A stretch of 64,000 bases of DNA from SSEF01 sp964398485 (lineage in GTDB: Bacteria; Patescibacteriota; Minisyncoccia; Moranbacterales; UBA1568), in NCBI GenBank assembly GCA_964398485.1, contig CAYNMD010000002.1:10132-74131 (forward strand). The letters are read 5' to 3'. Of the stretch, positions 1 to 8,780 are shown one piece after another (position 1 is the first letter of the stretch; each line of letters begins with the position of its first letter). Under the pieces are notes generated by a model. That model did not search any database. It was not told where the DNA came from and saw only the letters and a list, made by a program, of their open reading frames with translations. The position numbers were made by a program, and so were the translations under genes.

Positions 1-862
1 AAACTAATGGTTCATTGGTTACTGCTAACACATGCGCATACCGAGGGTTACGACTAGCCTCAGTTAAAACTGTATTAATCTCCTCTTTCGAGGTTTTCTT
101 CTTCAAAAGAAAGGTGCAATCTGATATTGAAACCACCACTGTCGGTACGCGAATGGAAAGCCCATCAAACTTATCCTTAAGTTCAGGCATCACTTGCGTT
201 ACTGCAATAGCCGCCCCCGTAGTAGTAGGTACAATATTTTGTGCCGCCGCTCTTGCTCGCCGTAAATCCTTGTGTGGACCATCTTGGAGGCTTTGATCAG
301 CCGTGTAAGAGTGCACTGTTGTCATGAGAGCTTTCTCTATTCCAAAATGCTCATGAATAATTTTTGCTACTGGCGCCAAAGAATTGGTTGTACAAGAGGC
401 ATTAGAAATAACTGATTCTCCAGCATAAGCATCTGCATTGGCACCAATCAGATACGTCGGGAGAGAATCATCGTCTCCTTTTACTGGTGCCGAAAGAATA
501 ACATTTTTCGCTCCAGCACTAATATGGACACTAGCTGCGGTTTTGTCAGTAAATCTTCCGGTACACTCCAGTACAACATCTACTTCTAAATTTTTCCACG
601 GGAGCTTAGCTGGGTCTGGTTCTGCAAATACCTGGTACAACTTTCCATCAACCGAAAGATGATTGCCCTCTATAGAAACAGATTTTCGATAATTGCCATA
701 GGCAGTATCATGAGCCAAAAGATGAGCAAGTATATTCGGTTCCGTGAGATCATTGATAGCCACCACCTCGAGTTCTGGTTTCTCAAGAGCAATTTTAAAT
801 GCTGCCCGACCGATACGACCAAATCCATTAATCGCTACCTTAATTTTTTTTGTTTCTGCCAT
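1..862 (-). CDS. gap: glyceraldehyde-3-phosphate dehydrogenase (3' end outside window)
   Basis: Oxidises glyceraldehyde 3-phosphate to 1,3-bisphosphoglycerate in the cytosol, the NAD-linked step of glycolysis. About 287 codons are visible, so some 50 C-terminal residues lie outside the window. The product begins MAETKKIKVAINGFGRIGR; the dinucleotide-binding GFGRIGR loop is at about residues 13-19. The catalytic SNASCTTN motif puts the nucleophilic Cys near 157, and HSYTADQ supplies the partner His near 184. The IND segment near 36-38 fits NAD rather than NADP use. The ATG has no SD. It is the last gene seen of a glycolytic run with the aldolase and triosephosphate isomerase upstream. Confidence 0.97.
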   Translation of the reverse strand, partial: MAETKKIKVAINGFGRIGRAAFKIALEKPELEVVAINDLTEPNILAHLLAHDTAYGNYRKSVSIEGNHLSVDGKLYQVFAEPDPAKLPWKNLEVDVVLECTGRFTDKTAASVHISAGAKNVILSAPVKGDDDSLPTYLIGANADAYAGESVISNASCTTNSLAPVAKIIHEHFGIEKALMTTVHSYTADQSLQDGPHKDLRRARAAAQNIVPTTTGAAIAVTQVMPELKDKFDGLSIRVPTVVVSISDCTFLLKKKTSKEEINTVLTEASRNPRYAHVLAVTNEPLV

Positions 863-875
863 AAAAATACTTAAA

Positions 876-1745
876 TTAAATATCACGCGCCTTTCCAAGG
901 GATCCGAAAAGTTCCATCTTCTTCTTTACCGCCTCCTTGAAAGCCTCCCTGGCAGGCATCAAAATTTTTCGGATATCCACAGCATCATTTTCTGGCAATG
1001 TCTGCCGTAACGTCTCAATAAAAGCAGTTTTGGTAGCAGTTTCAACATTAAAACAAGCAATACCTTCTTTGATTGCTGTTTTGACCCGGCTTTCTTCCCA
1101 ATCAGAAGCCCCGTGAAGAACGAGCGGGAGATCAATATGCTCTCGAATAGCTATAAGACGATCGAAATCAGGTTCAGGTCGTTCTGGAAAACTCCCATGG
1201 GCATTACCAATAGCTATCGCCAAGGTATCTATACCAGTTGCTCGTACATAAGCACCAGCCTGATTCGGGTGAGTCATATATTTATCCCAATCCATATGTT
1301 CCGGATCTGTTACTTCTCCTTTGTAAGGGACATTACCTAATTCACCCTGGACTACTGCACCCTTTGAGTGAGCTTCTTTAACGATCTCTTGCGTCATAGA
1401 AACATTTTCTTCATAAGAAAGCGTCGAGGCATCCATCATAACGGATTTAAATCCAATCGCGAGAGCTTCCCTTACTACTGAAATATTTCTCCCATGATCC
1501 AAATGAATCGAGAGCGGGATATCAGGAAAGTAAAAATCTGCGAGATTTTTTACAAGATGATACATAGCTTGACCACCACTATACTGAAAAGTTTTTTCTG
1601 TCATCTGAATGATTACTGGGGAAGCAGATTCGGCTGCTGCCTCGAGAATAGCTCTGGTCGTCTCAAGGTTGACCGTATTAAAAGCGCCAATAGCATAACC
1701 GCCCTTTTGAGCCTGCTCTAACAGTTTTTTCGAAGAAACAAGCAT
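876..1745 (-). CDS. fba: class II fructose-bisphosphate aldolase
   Basis: Zinc-dependent aldolase joining or cleaving dihydroxyacetone phosphate and glyceraldehyde 3-phosphate. The 289 residues form a class II TIM barrel of the short GatY/KbaY/FbaA-like type. HLDHG at 81-85 carries the catalytic Asp and the first zinc His. GNAHG near 180-184 and LHGAS near 210-214 supply the other two zinc His. It ends 13 nt before gap and starts 2 nt after the tpiA stop, so the three are co-transcribed. A tagatose-bisphosphate aldolase cannot be excluded from motifs, but the glycolytic neighbours favour fructose 1,6-bisphosphate. No SD is visible. Confidence 0.93.
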   Translation of the reverse strand: MLVSSKKLLEQAQKGGYAIGAFNTVNLETTRAILEAAAESASPVIIQMTEKTFQYSGGQAMYHLVKNLADFYFPDIPLSIHLDHGRNISVVREALAIGFKSVMMDASTLSYEENVSMTQEIVKEAHSKGAVVQGELGNVPYKGEVTDPEHMDWDKYMTHPNQAGAYVRATGIDTLAIAIGNAHGSFPERPEPDFDRLIAIREHIDLPLVLHGASDWEESRVKTAIKEGIACFNVETATKTAFIETLRQTLPENDAVDIRKILMPAREAFKEAVKKKMELFGSLGKARDI

Positions 1746-1747
1746 AC

Positions 1748-2527
1748 TTATGATTCGTGTTTAAAATGATTTTCAGCAAGCTCCATCATTTTTATAATCT
1801 CTCGTGGGAAAAGACTTTCCTTCCCTACGAGTACCCCATCCATCTCTGCTTCCCAAGAAACTGAAGAAAGCGAAACAGCCGTCACTGATCCCCCATAAAG
1901 CACCCGAACTCGTTCAGCTACTCGAGAATTAAAATGTTCTGTAAACCACTTCCGAAGGAACACTTTTACTTGAAAAATTTCTGTGGTTGTTGGTGTTATC
2001 CCAGTACCGATGGCCCATCTTGGTTCATACGCAAGGATAATTTTTTCTGCCTGGAGAGAGGAGATTTCCGTAAAAATACTCTCTAGTTGCCGAAGGAGTA
2101 TCTCCGACATATCACCTTTATCGCGCTCCTCTTGAGTCTCTCCGATACAGACAACGGGAGTAAGTCCCATATGAAGTGCAGCATCCATTTTTCGTCGTAC
2201 AATATCGTCGGTTTCACCAAATTGACTCCGTCGTTCACTATGACCAAGAATCACAAAAGATGCTCCAAAATTTTTCAACATGAGAGGTGATATCGATCCT
2301 GTACAGGCGCCACTTTTTTCCCAATGCATATCTTGGCCAGCCAAGGTGAAATGGGTCGGAAGATGAGTAAACCGCGACAAGTGAACAAATGGTGGGGCTA
2401 TCACCCCAGCTACTCGCTCAAAGTGTTTTCCATAGGCAGCCTTGCGTAACTCTGACAAGTAATGGTCCCCCTCTTGCTCAGATATAAGATTCATTTTGAG
2501 ATTACCCACAACAAGAAAAGGAGACAT
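1748..2527 (-). CDS. tpiA: triosephosphate isomerase
   Basis: Interconverts dihydroxyacetone phosphate and glyceraldehyde 3-phosphate. At 259 residues it has normal family length. The N-terminal signature reads GNLKMN (residues 8-13), a W-to-L change from the usual NWKMN that keeps the catalytic Lys11. GHSERR carries the electrophilic His96, and AYEPRWAIGTG carries the general base Glu167. The phosphate-binding YGGSV and DGVLVG segments follow. It sits tightly between the GalT-like gene (5 nt gap) and the aldolase (2 nt gap), which matches a glycolytic operon. Confidence 0.96.
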   Translation of the reverse strand: MSPFLVVGNLKMNLISEQEGDHYLSELRKAAYGKHFERVAGVIAPPFVHLSRFTHLPTHFTLAGQDMHWEKSGACTGSISPLMLKNFGASFVILGHSERRSQFGETDDIVRRKMDAALHMGLTPVVCIGETQEERDKGDMSEILLRQLESIFTEISSLQAEKIILAYEPRWAIGTGITPTTTEIFQVKVFLRKWFTEHFNSRVAERVRVLYGGSVTAVSLSSVSWEAEMDGVLVGKESLFPREIIKMMELAENHFKHES

Positions 2528-2532
2528 ATGGG

Positions 2533-3570
2533 CTACACGTGTTCAGCAAGTTTTGATCGAAGATATTCAGCTGCTACCTCCGGTTGAATAGTTGAAAGTT
2601 CAATTCCAGTAGCAAGTTCGAGACCTGCCCAAACACTCGTGCGCGGCACGATCTCAATATGCCATTGAAAATGGTCAGCATCAGCCCCCGAGGCGGGAGC
2701 TGTATTAATGTAAAAATTATAGGGAGGGTTATCAAGGCCCCAATACAGTGATTGAAGGGCCTTCTGTAATGCCTCAGCACAGGTGAACTTTTCCTCGTCA
2801 GTAATTCTTTCAAAATAAGGATTTGGTCTTTTTCCCACAACCCAAAGCCCAAATGCTACTCGGGAAGCAAACGGAGCAAAGACCACAAAATCGTCATTCT
2901 CAAAAACAATTCTCTTCTTGACTTCTCGCTCATAATTAATCATGAGGGAATACACTCTCTCGTGATGATTCCTATAAAATCGTTCGGCTCCATCGAGAAT
3001 ACTCTTTACATACGGGGCCAAGACAGGCAAGGCCATGATTTGAGAATGTGGATGTGCAATAGAAGCGCCTGCTTCTTTCCCATGATTATGGAAAATCTGA
3101 ATATACTGAATATTCGATTTATTCATAAGAGAAAGGTAGCGCTCCTGATAGGCATCAAGAATCTCAGCCACTCTCCAATCATCCATAAGCGCAATATGCT
3201 TCTTTGGATCACGAGTAACAACCACTTCATGATATCCCACTCCGGTCATAGCAAAATAGGGCCCCTCTTCAAGGGATCGAGCAGAGTGGCCATGAGAAAC
3301 CGCTGGGTATTTATTTGGGAATACACGCAGACTCCACTCATTTTCACCTGCCTTGTAGATAAGCACGTCCTTCTCTTGCTCAGTCTCTTCAGGGTGCTCA
3401 AAAAGACTCGGGCCATTGTCTTCTTGAGCTCGATCTTTTATCACAAACTCATCAGGTCGCTTTGCTCGACCAGTAGCGATAATCACCCAATCACCCGTTA
3501 CCAGATCCTGTCGTAATTCTGATTCGGTTGATTTTTGAGTTGTCTTTTTATTTTCAATTGATATTTGCAT
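2533..3570 (-). CDS. galactose-1-phosphate uridylyltransferase family protein
   Basis: HIT-superfamily nucleotidyltransferase related to GalT, which moves UMP between UDP-glucose and a hexose 1-phosphate. The active-site HPHSQ is at about residues 173-177, with the nucleophilic His at 175. A second conserved stretch, FQWHIEIVPR, lies in the C-terminal half. I start at the ATG (345 aa); the reading frame extends 2 codons further to a TTG. It precedes tpiA and follows a glycosyltransferase, so a role in nucleotide-sugar supply for surface glycans is plausible. True galactose specificity is unproven, and a diadenosine-tetraphosphate phosphorylase-like activity is the alternative. Confidence 0.85.
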   Translation of the reverse strand: MQISIENKKTTQKSTESELRQDLVTGDWVIIATGRAKRPDEFVIKDRAQEDNGPSLFEHPEETEQEKDVLIYKAGENEWSLRVFPNKYPAVSHGHSARSLEEGPYFAMTGVGYHEVVVTRDPKKHIALMDDWRVAEILDAYQERYLSLMNKSNIQYIQIFHNHGKEAGASIAHPHSQIMALPVLAPYVKSILDGAERFYRNHHERVYSLMINYEREVKKRIVFENDDFVVFAPFASRVAFGLWVVGKRPNPYFERITDEEKFTCAEALQKALQSLYWGLDNPPYNFYINTAPASGADADHFQWHIEIVPRTSVWAGLELATGIELSTIQPEVAAEYLRSKLAEHV

Positions 3571-3588
3571 GCCCAAAAACTAGGTGAT

Positions 3589-4356
3589 TTAACTAACTTT
3601 TGAATCAAGGTAGTCCTTTACGCGATATTGATCTGTCATTAATCTCCACTTTGTCTTGAAAAGATCAATCAGCACTTGAATAAAACCATTCGGTCCCGTA
3701 AGCGAAACTGTTGATCCTTCTTCATTCATCCAACGTACTGGGAGTTGCTTTACTTTAAAACGAAGGGCGTGAGCCAAAGCGATAAGTTCAAAATCAAAAC
3801 CGAATCGATCCACTACCATACGACTGGCGATAGCTCGAGCCGCTTCACCAGTAAGCATTTTAAATCCGCACTGTGTATCCGGATAGGACCAAAGACCAAG
3901 AAGAATACGGATAAGCCAATTTCCACCCTCCCCCATAATCTCTCGATGACGTGGCTGGTGAACTTGAATAAAAGCCCCCTCAATCTTTCTCGAGCCTATA
4001 ACTACATCGTATCCTTCTTCAAAAGCTGGCAGGAAAGTATCCAAATGAGTAATTGAAGTAGACCCATCCGCATCAAGGAATACGCAGTATTTTCCTTTTG
4101 CCTCAAGTAGACCCTGACGCACCACAAATCCCTTACCGTGATTCTCTGCATTATCAATAACCCTCAGATGTGGAATTTGTAAACTATAATTCCGAGCAAT
4201 TTCGGCAGTGTTATCAGGAGAACCATCTTCAATAACAATAATTTCGTATGTATAGCTTTTACTCTTGAGATAAGCGTCTATTTCAAGAAGATTTCTCCCA
4301 ATACGCTCACCCTCCTTGTAAGCCGGAACAATAACTGAAAGAAATGGTGTATCCAT
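3589..4356 (-). CDS. family 2 glycosyltransferase, polyprenyl-phosphate hexose synthase-like
   Basis: GT-A fold glycosyltransferase of 255 residues. The N-terminal SVIVPAYKEG strand is typical, and VIEDGSPDNT precedes the metal-binding LDADGST near residues 94-100. NHGKGFVVRQG near 72-82 is characteristic of dolichyl/undecaprenyl-phosphate glucose or mannose synthases of the ALG5/DPM1 type. No transmembrane segment is evident, so it would act at the inner face of the membrane, loading a lipid carrier for glycosylation or cell-surface polymer assembly. An extended -10 (TGCTACAAT) lies about 40 nt upstream. Donor and acceptor are unknown. Confidence 0.85.
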   Translation of the reverse strand: MDTPFLSVIVPAYKEGERIGRNLLEIDAYLKSKSYTYEIIVIEDGSPDNTAEIARNYSLQIPHLRVIDNAENHGKGFVVRQGLLEAKGKYCVFLDADGSTSITHLDTFLPAFEEGYDVVIGSRKIEGAFIQVHQPRHREIMGEGGNWLIRILLGLWSYPDTQCGFKMLTGEAARAIASRMVVDRFGFDFELIALAHALRFKVKQLPVRWMNEEGSTVSLTGPNGFIQVLIDLFKTKWRLMTDQYRVKDYLDSKVS

Positions 4357-4396
4357 AACAAAAATAACGGCCAGATAATTCCCGAATTACTCTTTT

Positions 4397-4405
4397 ATTG
4401 TAGCA
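4397..4405 (-). promoter_or_regulatory. extended -10 promoter candidate for the GT2-glycolysis operon
   Basis: The minus strand reads TGCTACAAT, a TGn-extended -10 with a 5/6 match to TATAAT, about 41 nt upstream of the glycosyltransferase ATG. No convincing -35 lies at 16-18 nt. It would drive the glycosyltransferase, galT-like, tpiA, fba and gap genes. Confidence 0.4.
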
Positions 4406-4424
4406 CAACATCAGATACCTGTTA

Positions 4425-4838
4425 CTATGTCTTCAGATGACTGTCAAGCCAGTCTTGAAGAAGAATTCTTGCTGATTCAGCATCATCAATTTGTGAAAGT
4501 CTTTTTTCTCCCAGAAGAGAGAGGGTCTGTTGGGCAATTTTTGTCGTAAACATTTCGTTCGTAAAATGAACTGGAAGCCCGGTCACTTGTGCAAGAGAAT
4601 TCCCAAACTGTTCCGATTCTTTCCGCCCCTGACTATGATGTTGCTTCGGGATACCGACCACTAAACCGGTCACTGATTCAGTTTCAATAATTTTTTTGAT
4701 ATCACCAAAAATATCCGCTGAATTTCGTAAGGTTCTATAGGCCACAGCAACTTGAGTTTCTTCATGAGCAAGAGCTAACCCAACCTTAGACTCCCCCCAA
4801 TCAATGCCTAGATAATTTCCAGCGATACCATCAACCAT
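4425..4838 (-). CDS. ruvX: Holliday junction resolvase-like RuvX (YqgF)
   Basis: RNase H-fold nuclease of the YqgF/RuvX family, implicated in 16S rRNA 5' processing and Holliday junction resolution. The N-terminal LGIDWGESKVGLA motif supplies the first catalytic Asp, LVVGIP the middle strand, and IDDAESARILL near the C-terminus the last acidic residues. I start at MVDGIAGNYLGIDWG (137 aa); an upstream ATG at 4859 would overlap the 3' end of map by 14 nt. It directly follows map and precedes the glycolysis operon. Neither start has an SD. Confidence 0.9.
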   Translation of the reverse strand: MVDGIAGNYLGIDWGESKVGLALAHEETQVAVAYRTLRNSADIFGDIKKIIETESVTGLVVGIPKQHHSQGRKESEQFGNSLAQVTGLPVHFTNEMFTTKIAQQTLSLLGEKRLSQIDDAESARILLQDWLDSHLKT

Positions 4839-4845
4839 AAGAAAA

Positions 4846-5631
4846 TCACCAGGAATCAAGAGTTGTCAAAATCTCAGCTCCATTTTTAGTAATAAGCACC
4901 GTATTCTCATAATGAGCTGAAAGACGACCATCTGCTGTCAAAAATGCCCAGCCATCACGAGCAAGGCGAACTTTATACGTACCAGCATTAATCATTGGTT
5001 CAAGAGCGACCACCATACCGGCTTCAAAGGAAAAATTAGGAAGACCAGAGCCGGTATAGTTAGCAATCTGGGGATCCTCATGAAGTTCATTGCCTACCCC
5101 ATGACCCACCAGATCTTTTACACACTGAAATCCAGCCTGAAGAACCACTGTCTCAACTGCCTCGGCATACTCATTCATCTTTGAACCAGGACGAAGAGTG
5201 GCAATACCAGCTTCCAATGCCTCCTTCACCACTCTCTGAAGACGCTGCGCTTCATCATTCACCGCTCCCACCAGAACTGTCCTCGCCATATCAGTCACCA
5301 TTCCCTGATACCGCATGCCGATATCAAGCTTTACCATATCACCAGATTGGATAATCCGGTCTTCCTGGGGAATACCATGCACTACTTCATCATTAAGCGA
5401 CACACACAAAGCAGCTGGAAAAGGTGGGGCGCCCCACTGTTTACCATAGCCTTTAAAAATCGGATCTCCGCCAGTAGCCAGAATCTTCTCTTCGGCTAGA
5501 TCTCCGAGCATTCTCGTGGTTACTCCTGGCTGTACAGCCATTATCACCGACCGGAGAATCTCCGCTAAAAGCTTCCCTCCCTGGCGCATCAATTCCTGTT
5601 CTGCTTCAGTTTTTATCCACTGTTTCGACAT
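4846..5631 (-). CDS. map: methionine aminopeptidase, type I
   Basis: Removes the N-terminal Met from nascent proteins. At 261 residues it is the normal length for type Ia. The five dinuclear-metal ligands are all visible: Asp103 in LDIG, Asp114 in VTDMA, His177 in GHGVG, Glu211 in ALEPM and Glu242 in YENTV. The substrate-gating His86 is in VVHGIP. The secY-adk-map order is the ancestral spc-operon tail, but here map is followed by ruvX rather than infA-rpmJ-rpsM, so the alpha operon is elsewhere. Confidence 0.97.
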   Translation of the reverse strand: MSKQWIKTEAEQELMRQGGKLLAEILRSVIMAVQPGVTTRMLGDLAEEKILATGGDPIFKGYGKQWGAPPFPAALCVSLNDEVVHGIPQEDRIIQSGDMVKLDIGMRYQGMVTDMARTVLVGAVNDEAQRLQRVVKEALEAGIATLRPGSKMNEYAEAVETVVLQAGFQCVKDLVGHGVGNELHEDPQIANYTGSGLPNFSFEAGMVVALEPMINAGTYKVRLARDGWAFLTADGRLSAHYENTVLITKNGAEILTTLDSW

Positions 5632-5646
5632 AATAAAACTACAAAT

Positions 5647-6309
5647 CTACTCTGGACGTAAATGTTCAAGAATATACTTGAATACCTTGTATGTTTCCTG
5701 ATTCCCATCAACTGAAAGCAGATGACCAGTTGATTCAAAATAGCGAATAACTGGAAGGGTGTCCTGTCGAAAAATCTGATGTCGTTTTCGAACACCCTCC
5801 TCTGTATCGTCGGGACGTTGTGAAATATGCCCACCACAATAACGACAAGGCCGCTCGGCATCAATTAAATTTTTCCCTAAAATGTAAGCCCTCTTGCAAC
5901 CCTCGCAAGAATAGCGTTTGGAAATACGCTCTACTGAAACAATCTCAGGCACATCAATAAATATCACTTTGTTCAGTGAACGTCCCGTAGAAGTGATGAG
6001 TTCCAGCACCTTCGCAATCTGACTCTCTCGCCTGGGTATGCCGTCAATAAGAAGACCAACCTCTGTAGGGACCGAGCGAATCGCATCTTCTAGAACAGCA
6101 AATACTACTGGATCTGGTACGAATTCATGGCGAACATTAATAATCTCATTTACCTGACGACCAAGCTCAGTATCATGCGCAGCAACTGCCCGAAGCTCCG
6201 ATCCAATATCGATATGAGCCAAATGCAGTGAGCTTTTCAATAACTCCGCCTGGGTACTCTTTCCGCTTCCTGCTGATCCAATAAGGATATAGGTATCGTT
6301 AATCGACAT
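5647..6309 (-). CDS. adk: adenylate kinase
   Basis: Transfers phosphate between ATP and AMP. The 220 residues include the P-loop GSAGSGKST (11-19), the AMP-binding DGIPRR near 89-94, and a zinc-binding LID with CEGC (135-138) and CRYC (155-158), as in Gram-positive adenylate kinases. The LID Arg/Asp residues are in RPDDTEEGVRKR. The usual GFPR motif reads GIPR. It sits between secY (20 nt) and map (15 nt) in conserved order. Confidence 0.96.
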   Translation of the reverse strand: MSINDTYILIGSAGSGKSTQAELLKSSLHLAHIDIGSELRAVAAHDTELGRQVNEIINVRHEFVPDPVVFAVLEDAIRSVPTEVGLLIDGIPRRESQIAKVLELITSTGRSLNKVIFIDVPEIVSVERISKRYSCEGCKRAYILGKNLIDAERPCRYCGGHISQRPDDTEEGVRKRHQIFRQDTLPVIRYFESTGHLLSVDGNQETYKVFKYILEHLRPE

Positions 6310-6329
6310 GGAAGATAAAAAGAGATGGG

Positions 6330-7601
6330 TTAAAAATTCTCGTAGCTACGCATCATAAGCTGGCTCTGAATATGCTTTACGAGTTCAAGCACTACTGAGA
6401 CAACAATAAGGATACTCACACCACCAATTGATAGAGCCTGAATACCCGTCATTCCTTGCACAACAAGCGGCAACACTGCAATGATTCCCAAGAAAAGCGC
6501 TCCGGTAAACGTAATTCGTGTAATGATATGAGCCAAATATTCAGCAGTAGAATTGCCTGGCCGAACTCCGGGAATATATCCGCCCTGTTTCTGAAGATTC
6601 TCGGATATCTTTACCGGATCAAACACAACAGCAGTATAGAAATACGTAAAGAGAACAACAAGGAAGAAATATAATCCTCCATAGACCCATTGATCTTGAA
6701 GAAATGTAGCCACCTTCACTGCTGCATTAGCTACCGTTGTATTAGTGGACTGGACTAGATAGTTAGCAATCATGGTTGGGATAAGGATCAGTGAAACGGC
6801 AAAAATGATCGGGATAACTCCCGCTTGATTAACTTTTAGTGGGAGATGAGTGGCACTACCTCCATAAACACTGGCCCCGCGAACTCTTTTAGCATAGGCA
6901 ATTGGGACGATACGCTGCCCCTCATTGATAAAGATAACCGCTGCTATAGTGATGAGTCCCAAGCCGAGAAATAAAGCGTAGGTAAAAAACTGAGCCGAAT
7001 CCCAGGTAGCAAAAAGCCTTGACACTCCCGTAGGAAGCGCTGCCACGATACCTGCAAAAATGAGCATTGAAACACCATTCCCGAGTCCCTTTTCCGTAAT
7101 AAGCTCACCAAGCCACATAAGAAAAATAGTACCAGCCGTTGCAGAGAGTACAATTACTACCATTAGAAATGGTGTAATTTCATCGAGAATATTCTGTGAA
7201 CGCAAAAGAGAAATCATACTAAATGACTGAAGAGCTGCAAGTGGGATAGTGAGCCACCGTGTATACATATTGAATTTCTGTCGGCCCTGTTCTCCTTCTT
7301 CCTTATACAAACGCTCAAGCCTTGGAAAAATAGTCTGCATGAGCTGCATAATGATTGAGGCTGTAATATAAGGGGCTACACCCAAAAGCACAATGGAAAT
7401 ATTAGAAAGCCCACCTCCTGAAAAAATGTTCAGGAGGCCTAAAAAAGCATTATCTTCAAATAAACGCTTGAGCTCTAAAACATCCACCCCTGGCAGAGGG
7501 ATATTCGCTATAAGGCGATAGACCACGAGCAAAGCCAAGATAAACAACACTTTCTTTCGAAGATCTGGGGTTCGAAATATTTGGGTGAGCATACTAAACA
7601 T
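6330..7601 (-). CDS. secY: preprotein translocase subunit SecY
   Basis: Channel-forming subunit of the Sec translocon, inner membrane. The 423 residues have about ten hydrophobic segments, with the plug region NIFSGGGLSNISIV after TM1. The cytosolic loop between TM8 and TM9 ends in PGVRPGNSTAEYL. It is separated from rplO by about 120 nt holding a minus-strand terminator and a TTGCTT-17-TAGAAT promoter, so secY-adk-map-ruvX probably form their own transcription unit. Confidence 0.97.
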   Translation of the reverse strand: MFSMLTQIFRTPDLRKKVLFILALLVVYRLIANIPLPGVDVLELKRLFEDNAFLGLLNIFSGGGLSNISIVLLGVAPYITASIIMQLMQTIFPRLERLYKEEGEQGRQKFNMYTRWLTIPLAALQSFSMISLLRSQNILDEITPFLMVVIVLSATAGTIFLMWLGELITEKGLGNGVSMLIFAGIVAALPTGVSRLFATWDSAQFFTYALFLGLGLITIAAVIFINEGQRIVPIAYAKRVRGASVYGGSATHLPLKVNQAGVIPIIFAVSLILIPTMIANYLVQSTNTTVANAAVKVATFLQDQWVYGGLYFFLVVLFTYFYTAVVFDPVKISENLQKQGGYIPGVRPGNSTAEYLAHIITRITFTGALFLGIIAVLPLVVQGMTGIQALSIGGVSILIVVSVVLELVKHIQSQLMMRSYENF

Positions 7602-7639
7602 AAAGCATAGAAATCAATCAATCAGAGAGAAACACCCTA

Positions 7640-7668
7640 ATTCTAGGCCAAAAAATGAGGGAAAGCAA
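7640..7668 (-). promoter_or_regulatory. sigma70-type promoter candidate for secY
   Basis: Minus-strand TTGCTT (7663-7668), a 17-nt spacer, then TAGAAT (7640-7645), about 38 nt upstream of the secY ATG. It lies just beyond the rplO terminator, as expected for a fresh transcription start. Confidence 0.5.
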
Positions 7669-7677
7669 TGCTTGGGA

Positions 7678-7707
7678 TTAAAACAAAAGAGCCCCTTTCA
7701 CCGGGGC
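7678..7707 (-). terminator. intrinsic terminator after rplO
   Basis: On the minus strand, GCCCC-GGTGAAA-GGGGC is followed by TCTTTTGTTTT. It sits 19 nt past the rplO stop and separates the ribosomal protein unit from secY. Confidence 0.75.
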
Positions 7708-7725
7708 CCCTAGAGATAAGAAGAG

Positions 7726-8160
7726 CTATTCTTCTACCGATCCACCAGCCTTCTTAACAGCTTCAACAGCGGAGGCAGAAAGATTGATATCCTTGGCAAT
7801 AACTAACTTCTTCTTGAGTTCACCAGTTGAGACTACTTTCACCCCAGATCGACGAGCTATCTTCCCAAAAAGCTTCTTCTCGACGAATGAATCAAGGGTA
7901 ACTTTTTCTCCGTCAGCAAAATGCTTATCAAGCTGCCGCAAAGTTACAGTAAAGGGCTTCTGATAAATCGACTTGAATCCACGCAGTTTCTTCATGCGCT
8001 CTACCAAGCTTGATCGACCACCTTCAAAGAGAGGATCTTTGTGCTTACCATGAGCACCCTGCCCTTTGGTACCACGACCAGAGGTTGTACCACGCTTTCC
8101 ACCTCGACCAATTACCTTGGTTTTCTTCCGCGGTGCTAGTTGTAATTCGTGAATCTGCAT
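7726..8160 (-). CDS. rplO: 50S ribosomal protein L15
   Basis: uL15, 144 residues, a late-assembling large-subunit protein. The N-terminus has the Gly/Lys-rich extension (RGGKRGTTSGRGTKGQGAHG) that threads into the ribosome core. The C-terminal globular half ends GGSVEE. It follows rpsE by 10 nt; the rpmD (uL30) gene normally found between them is absent, a CPR hallmark. Confidence 0.95.
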   Translation of the reverse strand: MQIHELQLAPRKKTKVIGRGGKRGTTSGRGTKGQGAHGKHKDPLFEGGRSSLVERMKKLRGFKSIYQKPFTVTLRQLDKHFADGEKVTLDSFVEKKLFGKIARRSGVKVVSTGELKKKLVIAKDINLSASAVEAVKKAGGSVEE

Positions 8161-8170
8161 AAATATACGC

Positions 8171-8767
8171 TTAAGCCTTTACTGCTTCTTTTGACTTCGC
8201 TTCAACAGCAGTAGTCTCTGCCTTTGTTTTTTCTTCTTTTTCTTCTTCCTGAGGAGTATTGATATTCTTTAGCGTAAGGAGAGCCGAAAGCGTTGCTTGA
8301 GCCACGTTGAGATTATTGGAACTTCCAAGAGATTTGGTCACAATGTCACGGACTCCCAAAAGATCCATCACCGAACGAACGGCTCCACCAGCAATAAGCC
8401 CCTTACCTTTAACAGCTGGCTTAAGAAGAACCTTGGCGCTACCATACTTTCCGTTAACCTCATGAGCAATCGTCCCATCAATCAAGGGAACGGTAATGAG
8501 ATTCTTTCTAGCTGCCGAGAAAGCTTTCTGGATAGCACTTGAAACATCACCACCCTTAGCTACTCCTACGCCAACCTTTCCTTTACGATTTCCGATAACC
8601 AAAGTGGCACGGAAGCGGAAACGACGACCACCCTTAACAACGCGTGTCACACGAGCAAGGTTAAGCATCTTCTGATCAAATTCAGGCTTTTCACGACGCT
8701 GGTTAGATCGATTACCTCGACCCTTCCGAGCACCTCCCTTTGCAGAATTATCTTTATTGATTGCCAT
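8171..8767 (-). CDS. rpsE: 30S ribosomal protein S5
   Basis: uS5, needed for decoding accuracy and for the mRNA helicase activity of the small subunit. The double-stranded-RNA-binding half contains VVKGGRRFRFRA and GNRKGKVGVGVAKG. The C-terminal half has VRSVMDLLGVRDIVTKSLGS. At 198 residues it is longer than the usual ~166, with a charged N-terminal extension and an Ala/Glu/Lys-rich tail. It is followed directly by rplO with no rpmD. Confidence 0.95.
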   Translation of the reverse strand: MAINKDNSAKGGARKGRGNRSNQRREKPEFDQKMLNLARVTRVVKGGRRFRFRATLVIGNRKGKVGVGVAKGGDVSSAIQKAFSAARKNLITVPLIDGTIAHEVNGKYGSAKVLLKPAVKGKGLIAGGAVRSVMDLLGVRDIVTKSLGSSNNLNVAQATLSALLTLKNINTPQEEEKEEKTKAETTAVEAKSKEAVKA

Positions 8768-8780
8768 AAATATTCTTCAT

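Noticed and set aside
2962..3516. 184-codon plus-strand open frame
   Set aside because: Antisense to the clear GalT-like gene; no start signal or recognisable domain.
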